Positions 13,373 through 19,617 of a DNA stretch of 19,617 nucleotides are shown piece after piece. The position numbers were made by a program, and so were the translations under genes. The DNA comes from SIAJ01 sp036266155. GTDB taxonomy: Bacteria > Planctomycetota > Planctomycetia > Gemmatales > Gemmataceae. The notes beneath the pieces were generated by a model that saw nothing but the letters and a program-made list of their open reading frames with translations, did no database searches and was not told where the DNA came from. The first letter of the stretch is position 1; the number at the start of each line of letters is the position of its first letter. The stretch lies in assembly GCA_036266155.1 (NCBI GenBank), contig DATANR010000266.1:1-19617 (forward strand), in the 5' to 3' direction.

Positions 13373-14971
13373 ATGTTCTCCGAGGCCGCCATCCTCGGCA
13401 TGGCGTTGGCCCTCCTCATCGGAGCCATCGCCGGTTTTGCCATTGGCCGGAATCAAATGAAGGGACGGGTTCGCGAAGTCAAATCCCAGGCCCGCGAACA
13501 GGAAGAACAGGCCCAGGTCCGGGCCCGCGAAATACTCGATCAGGCCCGCAAGGACGCGGACCGCACTACCAAGGATGCCGAGCTTCAGGCCCGCGACGAG
13601 CTGTTCTCGAAGCGCGAAGCCTTCACCCGTGAGACCGAACAATCGCGGAACGAAATCCGCGAGCTGGAACGCAAACTCGAACGCAAGGAGTCGTCGCTCG
13701 ACGTTCGACACAAGGAATTGGTGAAGAAGGACAAGGCCGTTGAGCACGCCAAGGAAAAGGTAACGGAACGCAAGGAAGCTCTCGAAAAGAAGACCGCGGA
13801 ACTCGACGCGCTCATCCGCGAGGAGACGACGCGGCTGCATGAAGTCTCCGGGCTCAGCCGCGACCAGGCAGAAAAGCTGCTCATCGAGCGCGTCGAGCGC
13901 GACCTGACCGATCAGATTGCGAGCCGCATTCAGCGGCACGAGGAGCGCATTCGCTCCGAGGCCGAGGGCAAGGCGCGCGAAGTCTTGACGTCGGCCATTC
14001 AGCGCTATGCCGCCCCACATACTGCGGCGGCAACTGTTAGCACGGTCGACATCCCTTCGGACGATATGAAGGGCCGCATCATCGGCCGCGAAGGGCGGAA
14101 CATCCGCACTTTTGAAAAGGCGACCGGCGTCGACGTCATCGTCGATGACACGCCGGGCGTCGTCATCGTCAGCGCCTTCGACAACGTCCGCCGCGAGACG
14201 GCTCGCATCTCGTTGAACAAGTTGATCCAGGACGGCCGCATTCATCCGACGCGGATTGAGGAGGTCGTTGCCGAGACGCAGAAGGAGATGGAAAAGCACA
14301 TCATGGAACTGGGCAAGGCGGCCGTCGCCGAGGCCGAGGTCGGGCCCGTTCATGAGAAGCTTGTGCATCTGCTCGGTCGGCTCCGCTTCCGCACGAGCTA
14401 TTCGCAGAACGTGCTCAATCACAGTCTCGAAGTGTGCCATCTGGCCGGCATGATGGCCGGCGAGATCGGCCTCGACGCCCGGCTCGCTCGCCGCTGCGCG
14501 CTGTTGCACGACGTCGGCAAAGCGGCCGACCACGAAATGGAAGGCGGCCACCCCAAAATTGGCGCAGAACTCGCCAAGCGCTACGGCGAGACGAGCAAAG
14601 AAGTGCTGCACGCGATCGTCGGGCATCACGACGACATCACCATCGACCACCCGTACACGGTGCTCGTCGCCGCGGCCGACGCGATCAGCGCCTCACGTCC
14701 CGGCGCTCGCCGCGAGACGTTGGAGAAGTACGTCAAGCGTCTTGAGGAACTCGAAGCTGTCGCCTGCGGCTTCCCCGGCGTCGAGCAAGCCTTCGCCATC
14801 CAGGCCGGCCGCGAGTTGCGCGTGATCGCCAACTCGCATCGGACGACGGACGCCGAGGCACAAAAGGTTGCCCACGACATCGCGCGCGCGATCGAGCAAC
14901 AACTCGACTATCCGGGCGAAATCAAGGTTACGGTGGTGCGCGAGACCCGGTCGGTTGAGATAGCGCGGTAG
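13373..14971 (+). CDS. rny: Ribonuclease Y
   Basis: This 532-residue membrane-anchored endoribonuclease is close to the usual family length of about 520. Residues 5-25 are a single membrane anchor (ILGMALALLIGAIAGFAIG). Residues 28 to about 200 are a highly charged coiled coil rich in Arg, Lys and Glu. A KH RNA-binding domain starts near 226 with GRIIGREGRNIRTFEKATG. The HD hydrolase domain contains SYSQNVLNHSLEVCHLAG and LLHDVGKAADHE, with the metal-binding His379-Asp380 pair. In Bacillus and relatives RNase Y starts mRNA decay at the inner membrane. The ATG at 13373 has AAGGAG at 13359-13364, spacing 8 nt, and gives the right N-terminus; the frame stays open further upstream. The ymdB gene follows after two bases, a conserved arrangement. 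Confidence 0.96.
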   Translation: MFSEAAILGMALALLIGAIAGFAIGRNQMKGRVREVKSQAREQEEQAQVRAREILDQARKDADRTTKDAELQARDELFSKREAFTRETEQSRNEIRELERKLERKESSLDVRHKELVKKDKAVEHAKEKVTERKEALEKKTAELDALIREETTRLHEVSGLSRDQAEKLLIERVERDLTDQIASRIQRHEERIRSEAEGKAREVLTSAIQRYAAPHTAAATVSTVDIPSDDMKGRIIGREGRNIRTFEKATGVDVIVDDTPGVVIVSAFDNVRRETARISLNKLIQDGRIHPTRIEEVVAETQKEMEKHIMELGKAAVAEAEVGPVHEKLVHLLGRLRFRTSYSQNVLNHSLEVCHLAGMMAGEIGLDARLARRCALLHDVGKAADHEMEGGHPKIGAELAKRYGETSKEVLHAIVGHHDDITIDHPYTVLVAAADAISASRPGARRETLEKYVKRLEELEAVACGFPGVEQAFAIQAGRELRVIANSHRTTDAEAQKVAHDIARAIEQQLDYPGEIKVTVVRETRSVEIAR

Positions 14972-14973
14972 CC

Positions 14974-15807
14974 ATGCGCGTTCTTTTCATTGGCGACATT
15001 GTCGGCACGCCCGGCGTCCAGTTCGTACGCCGGACATTGCCGTTGCTGCGCGATCGTGAGCAGATCGACCTCGTCGTCGCCAACGCGGAAAACGCATCCG
15101 GCGGTTCTGGACTCTATCCAAACTCGCTTCGTCAACTTCGCGCCGCGGGCGTCGACGCCATCACGATGGGTGACCATCTCTACAAGAAGGTCGACATTAT
15201 CTCGGCACTTGAAAGCGATGAACCGATCGTGAAGCCGGCAAACTTTCCGGATGCGGCGCCGGGTCGAACCCACGTCGTCGTGACCGCTCAAAATGGCGAC
15301 GCGCTGGCGGTGCTATCGGTGCTCGGCCGCACGTTTATGCGCTCCGTCGATTGCCCGTTTCTTGCCGCCGACCGCGTGCTCGAACAACTCCCCGCAGATG
15401 TGAAGTGCATCCTGGTCGACGTTCATGCGGAGGCGACAGCGGACAAGTATTTGTTGGCTCATCATCTCAAGGGCCGTGTCTCCGCGGTCCTTGGCACGCA
15501 CACGCATGTGCCGACGGCGGACGAGCAAGTCTTTCCGGAAGGTACCGCGTTCATCTGCGATGTCGGCATGACCGGCCCGTATGACAGCATCCTCGGCCGT
15601 CGGGTCGACCGCGTACTCTCGACCGCCCTCTCGTTTGTGCCGACGCCGTTCGACGTTGCGACCGGCGACGTGCGACTCGGCGGCGCAATCGTGGACATTG
15701 ACGGCGCGACCGGGAAAGCGACGGCAATTCGGCGAATGATGGTGACCGAGACCGACGTGGCAGATTGGGAAAAGCAACGAACGCCCGTGCCAACAATCCC
15801 ATCTTGA
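14974..15807 (+). CDS. ymdB: YmdB-family metallophosphoesterase (TIGR00282)
   Basis: This 277-residue protein matches the YmdB family of calcineurin-like phosphoesterases, known in Bacillus subtilis to hydrolyse 2',3'-cyclic nucleotides and to affect biofilm and motility gene expression. The dinuclear metal site is visible: Asp8 in FIGDIVG, Glu39 and Asn40 in NAENASGG, His68 in TMGDHLYKK, His151 in VDVHAE, and His176 and His178 in GTHTHVPTAD. At residue 67, where the Bacillus protein has a metal-binding Asn (GNH), this one has Asp (GDH). The protein is soluble. It begins two bases after the rny stop, so the two are almost certainly co-transcribed, which fits a role in RNA turnover or its signalling. 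Its stop overlaps a candidate promoter for the next gene. Confidence 0.94.
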   Translation: MRVLFIGDIVGTPGVQFVRRTLPLLRDREQIDLVVANAENASGGSGLYPNSLRQLRAAGVDAITMGDHLYKKVDIISALESDEPIVKPANFPDAAPGRTHVVVTAQNGDALAVLSVLGRTFMRSVDCPFLAADRVLEQLPADVKCILVDVHAEATADKYLLAHHLKGRVSAVLGTHTHVPTADEQVFPEGTAFICDVGMTGPYDSILGRRVDRVLSTALSFVPTPFDVATGDVRLGGAIVDIDGATGKATAIRRMMVTETDVADWEKQRTPVPTIPS

Positions 15808-15832
15808 CATGTAAGCTGCTTCAAGCCATAGA
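15804..15832 (+). promoter_or_regulatory. Candidate promoter for the downstream lipoprotein
   Basis: A perfect TTGACA at 15804-15809 overlaps the ymdB stop codon and is followed after 17 nt by CATAGA (15827-15832), a weak -10. A start near 15839 would coincide with a 6-bp hairpin (15839-15844 with 15855-15860) that partly covers the GGGGA ribosome site. Confidence 0.35.
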
Positions 15833-15862
15833 GCGTCCCGTTCCGGGGAAGCGGGGAACGTC

Positions 15863-16486
15863 ATGCGCCGGTTGCGAGCGGCCTGTCTTTTGGCGATGCT
15901 GCCGGCGGGGTGCGCCTCCGGGCCGCTGCTCGACAATCCGACGCGTGTCGGCGGCCCCGAAGTCCCGTTCGCTCTCGAAAACGGCGCTCTGATCCACAAC
16001 TCTGGCGAAGCGCCCGGCAAGGCCTATCCCGAAGTGTTCGACGACGTGCTCGATGCCGTCGCCGACTATTTCCCAATCGCCTACGCCAACCGTTACGAAG
16101 GCCGCATCCTCGGCAAGCCGACGTTGGCGCCGGGATTCGAACAGATGCTGCGCCGCGGGTCGCCCGATTTCTACGACCGACTGTTGGCGAGCTTCCAGGC
16201 CTATCGCTACCGCTGCGAGGTGCGAATTCGCGAAGCCTATCCGTCCGGATACTTTGTGCAAGTGATCGTGCGCAAGGAGCTGAAGGATTACCAGGCCCCG
16301 TCTGGTTTGTTCACGGCCGTGCCCCTGTTCGGCGATGCGGCCACGGTCGACCGGGATCAGTTTCTGCTTGTGAGCCCGGACATCACGACGCCGGCCAACG
16401 ACCCCAGCGATCGCTGGATTCCGAAGGGTCGCGAAACTGCCATCGAGCAGGCGATCCTAAAGGCCATTCAGAAGACTTGTCATTAA
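15863..16486 (+). CDS. Putative lipoprotein of unknown function
   Basis: This 207-residue protein has a short lipoprotein signal peptide and the lipobox LPAGC at residues 13-17, so Cys17 should be lipidated and the protein attached to a membrane on the periplasmic side. The rest is a single mixed domain with no motif I recognise. It contains PEVFDDVLDAVADYFPIAYANRYEG around residues 55-79, an aromatic-rich region (FYDRLLASFQAYRYRCEVRI, about 102-121), and a hydrophobic strand GYFVQVIVRKEL typical of small envelope domains. GGGGA at 15853-15857 lies 5 nt before the ATG. It follows rny-ymdB by 55 bp with a possible promoter of its own. Its TAA ends exactly where the opposing HtrA stop begins, leaving no gap. 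Confidence 0.82.
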   Translation: MRRLRAACLLAMLPAGCASGPLLDNPTRVGGPEVPFALENGALIHNSGEAPGKAYPEVFDDVLDAVADYFPIAYANRYEGRILGKPTLAPGFEQMLRRGSPDFYDRLLASFQAYRYRCEVRIREAYPSGYFVQVIVRKELKDYQAPSGLFTAVPLFGDAATVDRDQFLLVSPDITTPANDPSDRWIPKGRETAIEQAILKAIQKTCH

Positions 16487-17698
16487 TCAGATCCCTTCGA
16501 GCGTGACTTTCACATCCCGCGTTTGATCGCCGCGGCGGATCGTCACGGTGACCGTCTGCTGCACGCGCAGCTTCGCCATCACTCGTCCGTAGTCGGCCAC
16601 GGTATTCACGGGCTCGCCGTTGATCGCGAGAATGCCGTCGCCCGCAACATACCGCCCGCCACTCTCGTCGACGTGCAAGCCAACCAGCCCGGCCTTCGCG
16701 GCCGCACTGCCGGGGATGACCGACTCGATCATGATGCCGTGGTCGAAACCCATGACGCGTGCGTCGCGGTCGCGGGCCATCGTGATGCCGAGCGATGGTC
16801 GCGCCGGCCGGCCGCTGCGAATCAGTTGCGTGACAACAGGGTTCACCGTGTCGACGGGAATCGCGTAACCGAGACCAACGTTGCCGCCGCTCGGCGAACG
16901 AATCGCGGTATTCACGCCAATCAGCCGGCCTTCGCGATCGAGCAACGGGCCGCCCGAGTTGCCCGGATTGAGCGGAGCGTCCGTCTGGATCACGCCGGTG
17001 ATGGGTTGATCCGTAACCGACTGAATTTCACGATCGAGCGCGCTGACGATGCCATGTGTGAACGTCAGGCTTTGGCCGAACGGATTGCCGATGGCATAAA
17101 CGGATTGCCCGACCTCCAGATCGTTCGACCTTCCAACAGGAATCGGCTTCAGGCTCGCGGCCGGCGCATCGATCTGCAGGACCGCGAGATCGTTATCCGG
17201 CGCGACGCCGACGAGCCGTGCGTTCCAGCCCGTTCGGTCAGCAAGAATCACGCGCACGGTCGCGGACGACTTGATGCTAACGGCTCCCGCTGTCGTGATC
17301 TGCAAGGTGTCTTGAACGACGTGGAAGTTCGTGACGATGCGCCCTTCGTTATCCCAAACAAATCCCGACCCCGTGCCGAGCGCCTGCTCTGACAGTCCAG
17401 CGCTCGACCCGCGTCGTATGCGCAGCGTATCAACGTTCACGACGCTCGGGCTGACTTCCTTGAAAACGCGGATGCGTTCTTTTTCGAAAGCGTCGCGCTC
17501 GCCGCGTGGAGCAACCTCGCGGAGAGCGGCATCCGGATCGTGTGCATTACGGCCAGTGCCGCGGAAAACGAAGTAGCCAATGGCGAGCCCGCCGAGCACG
17601 AACAGCACCAAGAACACGATGGCGGCGGGCCACGACGCGTGCGGCTCGCGGAAGCGGCGTGGGCGCGATGGGAACCCATATTCCTCGTAAGACGGCAT
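16487..17698 (-). CDS. Membrane-anchored HtrA/DegP-like serine protease with one PDZ
   Basis: This 403-residue protein has a cytoplasmic N-terminus rich in Arg and Pro, a membrane anchor at about 24-46 (AAIVFLVLFVLGGLAIGYFVF), and a trypsin-like protease domain with all catalytic residues: His126 in TNFHVV, Asp170 in DNDLAVLQ and Ser248 in GNSGGPLL. A single PDZ domain follows at about 300-402 (IMIESVIPGSAAAKAGL and DGILAINGEPVNTVADY). With one PDZ it resembles DegS or HhoA-type members rather than two-PDZ DegP. Such proteases degrade or sense misfolded envelope proteins. It lies 37 bp downstream of the Ser/Thr kinase gene on the same strand, so co-transcription is likely. GGAG lies about 10 nt before the ATG. 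Confidence 0.93.
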   Translation of the reverse strand: MPSYEEYGFPSRPRRFREPHASWPAAIVFLVLFVLGGLAIGYFVFRGTGRNAHDPDAALREVAPRGERDAFEKERIRVFKEVSPSVVNVDTLRIRRGSSAGLSEQALGTGSGFVWDNEGRIVTNFHVVQDTLQITTAGAVSIKSSATVRVILADRTGWNARLVGVAPDNDLAVLQIDAPAASLKPIPVGRSNDLEVGQSVYAIGNPFGQSLTFTHGIVSALDREIQSVTDQPITGVIQTDAPLNPGNSGGPLLDREGRLIGVNTAIRSPSGGNVGLGYAIPVDTVNPVVTQLIRSGRPARPSLGITMARDRDARVMGFDHGIMIESVIPGSAAAKAGLVGLHVDESGGRYVAGDGILAINGEPVNTVADYGRVMAKLRVQQTVTVTIRRGDQTRDVKVTLEGI

Positions 17699-17735
17699 GG
17701 CGCGGACTCCATCGATCGCATTCGTTGCCCCACAA

Positions 17736-19514
17736 CTAATCTGTAGACCCCTTCGACGATTTTTTCGCGTCGGGCGGCGGCGTGCGCTTGCCGACCTCGA
17801 TCACGAATTTCGGTGGGAAAAACTCAATCTCGAGCGGCGTGGCGGTCTGGAACCAAAACAACCAACCCGACGAATACCACAACTTGCCATATTCCTGCTT
17901 TTGACTTTGCGAATCGTGAAATCCAAAAGTCACCGTGTCCGAGCGATTGGCGGCATAGACCGCCTTGTAGCGCGTCGAATTCGGGGCCGGTCCTGGATTC
18001 CGGAGCCGGCCCTGAGCGAACTGGTAGGCCTTGTCTTCTATTGCCCTGGCCTCGGCATCGGTGCAACGATAAACGTTGATGCTGACTTCGCCGTCCGGGC
18101 CGCGATAGGTTCCTCGGCGGCCGGCGAGGTTGATGCCGAGTTCTGGATCCGGGAGCGATGCGTCCTGCTGGATGCGGTGATACTTGCCGTCGCCGAACGT
18201 CGGCGGCAACAACAGTTCCGTGTCGGCATCTGCGGGCGGCGCCACCCACAGTTTGGTGATCGCATCCCATTCGGCTTCGGACCGTTGGAACGAATCGCTG
18301 AAATCCTTGATCTTGTCTGACGTCTTGACGATCAACCACCAGATGGCCGCAGTCGGTGCACCGACGCACATCGTCAAAAGCAACATGACGACCGTCAGGC
18401 AAGTGAGAACCTTGCGTAAGCCCCGGCTCTTTTTCGGAACCGGCCTCGATTTCTTCGGCGTCGCCGGTGGCAGCGGCGGCGGCACAACCACTCTTAATTC
18501 CGGCTCGACCGCTTCCTTGAGCGCTTCCTCGAATTGCGCCATGGAACTGAAGCGATCGGCGGGGTCCTTGGCCAACGCTTTCAGACATGTCGACTCGACC
18601 GATCGATCGATCCACGGATAAAATTCAGTCGGTTTCGGCGGCGGGTCGCAACCGATTTGCCGGATCAGGTCAGCGGTGTCGTCGGCGACAAAGGGCCTGC
18701 GCCCCGTGAGCAATTCGTACAAGATGACGCCGAGCGAATAGATGTCGCTCCGGGTGCCGATGGCCGCCATGTCGCCGCGGGCTTGTTCGGGCGGCATGTA
18801 AGCCGGCGTGCCGAGCACCGATCCGTCCTGTGTCAACTCCGTGTCATTGCTGACGGTGCCCGTGGCGTCTGTCCGCGTCTCCTCGCCCCAATGAGCCCGG
18901 CGCGCGAGCCCAAAGTCCATGACGACCGGCTCGCCGTTTTTGTCGATCAAGATGTTGGCAGGTTTCAAATCCCGATGAATTGTCCCGTGGATGTGTGCCA
19001 CGTGCATGGCACGCGCAACGCGGCGAATGAGGTCGACCGCCTCGGGCGGCTGCATCGGTCCGCGTTCGATCACCGCCGAGAGCGATTGGCCCTCGATGTA
19101 CGCCATCGTCAGAAACAAGAATCCCTGTTCCTCGTCGACGTCAAAAACCGGACAGATATTCGGATGCCGCAACGCGGCGATCGCGCGGGCTTCGCGGAAG
19201 AACCGTTCCTTCTGAGTGGCCGTCAGCTTGCCGCGAAAGGTCGGCACCTTGATCGCCACCGGCCGTTCGAGTTGACTATCGGTGGCGAGGAACACCGCCC
19301 CCATGCCGCCGCGACCCAGCAGTTTCGTGATGGCGTAACGGCCGAATGGGTTGGGGATACCGAGTTCGTCGATCGTCGGGCCGGTGCCGGAGTTGGTCAG
19401 GGTCGGATTGGCGGCACGCGCAACCGGATCGCGGTCGGTCCCCGACGACCACTCCCCGGTCGCGGTTTCCAGTTGTACGGGTGGCGGCGTTGCCGGCGGG
19501 CGCGGTTCGGACAT
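17736..19514 (-). CDS. Transmembrane Hanks-type Ser/Thr protein kinase
   Basis: This 592-residue protein has a disordered, Pro/Thr-rich N-terminus (1-55) and a complete kinase domain at about 60-335: Gly-loop LGRGGMGAVF at 66-75, ATP-binding Lys89 in VAIKVP, helix C Glu108, catalytic loop HRDLKPAN at 180-187, DFG at 200-202, an acidic and Thr-rich activation loop at 205-233, and PPE at 241-243 in place of APE. A Pro/Lys-rich linker (344-366) leads to a membrane helix at about 367-396. The last 195 residues lie outside the cytoplasm and match no sensor domain I know; there are no PASTA repeats. The protein probably senses an envelope signal and phosphorylates cytoplasmic targets. The htrA-like gene follows after 37 bp. 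There is no Shine-Dalgarno before the ATG. Confidence 0.93.
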   Translation of the reverse strand: MSEPRPPATPPPVQLETATGEWSSGTDRDPVARAANPTLTNSGTGPTIDELGIPNPFGRYAITKLLGRGGMGAVFLATDSQLERPVAIKVPTFRGKLTATQKERFFREARAIAALRHPNICPVFDVDEEQGFLFLTMAYIEGQSLSAVIERGPMQPPEAVDLIRRVARAMHVAHIHGTIHRDLKPANILIDKNGEPVVMDFGLARRAHWGEETRTDATGTVSNDTELTQDGSVLGTPAYMPPEQARGDMAAIGTRSDIYSLGVILYELLTGRRPFVADDTADLIRQIGCDPPPKPTEFYPWIDRSVESTCLKALAKDPADRFSSMAQFEEALKEAVEPELRVVVPPPLPPATPKKSRPVPKKSRGLRKVLTCLTVVMLLLTMCVGAPTAAIWWLIVKTSDKIKDFSDSFQRSEAEWDAITKLWVAPPADADTELLLPPTFGDGKYHRIQQDASLPDPELGINLAGRRGTYRGPDGEVSINVYRCTDAEARAIEDKAYQFAQGRLRNPGPAPNSTRYKAVYAANRSDTVTFGFHDSQSQKQEYGKLWYSSGWLFWFQTATPLEIEFFPPKFVIEVGKRTPPPDAKKSSKGSTD

Positions 19515-19617
19515 GAGGATAGCTTATCCACAAGGTGACGGCTTGTGGATAACGGTTGTCGTCGGTTACAGTCGGTGGAGTCGATTGACTTCTCGTCTCA
19601 CGGGGCCGCACCATGTC
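19515..19617. promoter_or_regulatory. Upstream region of the kinase with two inverted DnaA boxes
   Basis: TTATCCACA at 19524-19532 and TGTGGATAA at 19544-19552 are both perfect matches to the consensus DnaA box, in inverted orientation. The arms extend to 11 bp (19524-19534 and 19542-19552) with a 7-nt spacer. The element lies 9 bases upstream of the kinase ATG. An ATG at 19613 could begin a plus-strand gene cut by the window edge, but only five bases are present. The pair could be a DnaA-bound regulatory site, part of an origin-like region, or an operator for another protein. Confidence 0.55.

Noticed and set aside
13222..13632. Open frame starting with a hydrophobic segment in the rny leader
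   Set aside because: It has no Shine-Dalgarno and overlaps rny out of frame, and the sequence after residue 30 is Arg/Pro-rich noise. A short leader peptide cannot be excluded but is unsupported.
13049..14650. Long open frame (533 codons) on the minus strand opposite rny
   Set aside because: It is fully antisense to a certain rny gene. GC-rich codon use leaves few stops on the opposite strand, and the translation has no domain-like pattern.
18534..19538. Plus-strand open frame of 334 codons opposite the kinase
   Set aside because: It is antisense to the conserved kinase domain. There is no recognisable motif and no ribosome site.

Overview
The window is GC-rich and densely coding, with genes on both strands. 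It looks like ordinary chromosome of a planctomycete. The evidence is the company of genes: an exported M28 peptidase with a PDZ domain, an exported PQQ-type beta-propeller protein, a Hanks-type Ser/Thr kinase with a membrane anchor, a secreted protein rich in Pro/Lys then Tyr/Trp/Cys, an RNase Y/YmdB pair, and many small lipoproteins. The phylum call is inference from gene content. I see no rRNA, tRNA, CRISPR array, transposase or phage gene.

Layout. 1-326 holds no convincing gene and ends in a strong hairpin terminator. A minus-strand lipoprotein (327-902) is divergent from the M28 peptidase (1123-2934). The peptidase converges on a minus-strand PQQ-repeat protein (2984-4282) across a perfect 42-bp palindrome, and a nitroreductase (4376-5020) lies upstream of the PQQ gene. 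A secreted Cys/aromatic-rich protein (5197-6126) follows on the plus strand and ends at a hairpin facing a minus-strand MFS transporter-crcB pair (7815 to 6191) joined by an ATGA overlap. Divergent from that pair are a flavin-dependent halogenase-like oxidoreductase (7950-9221), a CPA2-type antiporter (9291-10736) and a VOC protein (10832-11269). The halogenase-like gene and the antiporter are separated by an inverted pair of GGGTATAGGG-type repeats.

The second half holds housekeeping genes: rplM-rpsI on the minus strand (12274 to 11326), a small polytopic membrane protein (12412-13032), then rny-ymdB (13373-15807) behind a promoter and a leader of about 245 nt. A lipoprotein (15863-16486) abuts, tail to tail with no gap, a minus-strand pair of a membrane Ser/Thr kinase (19514 to 17736) and an HtrA-like protease (17698 to 16487). 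The last 100 bases contain two perfect DnaA-box nonamers in inverted orientation upstream of the kinase.

Functional links. rplM-rpsI (ribosome) and rny-ymdB (RNA decay) are conserved pairings. The kinase and HtrA look like a signalling and envelope quality-control unit. CrcB suggests fluoride export coupled in translation to an MFS carrier. The least explained items are the Cys/aromatic-rich secreted protein, the palindromic and inverted repeats in intergenic spaces, the DnaA-box pair, and an Asn-to-Asp change at a predicted metal ligand in the YmdB homologue.
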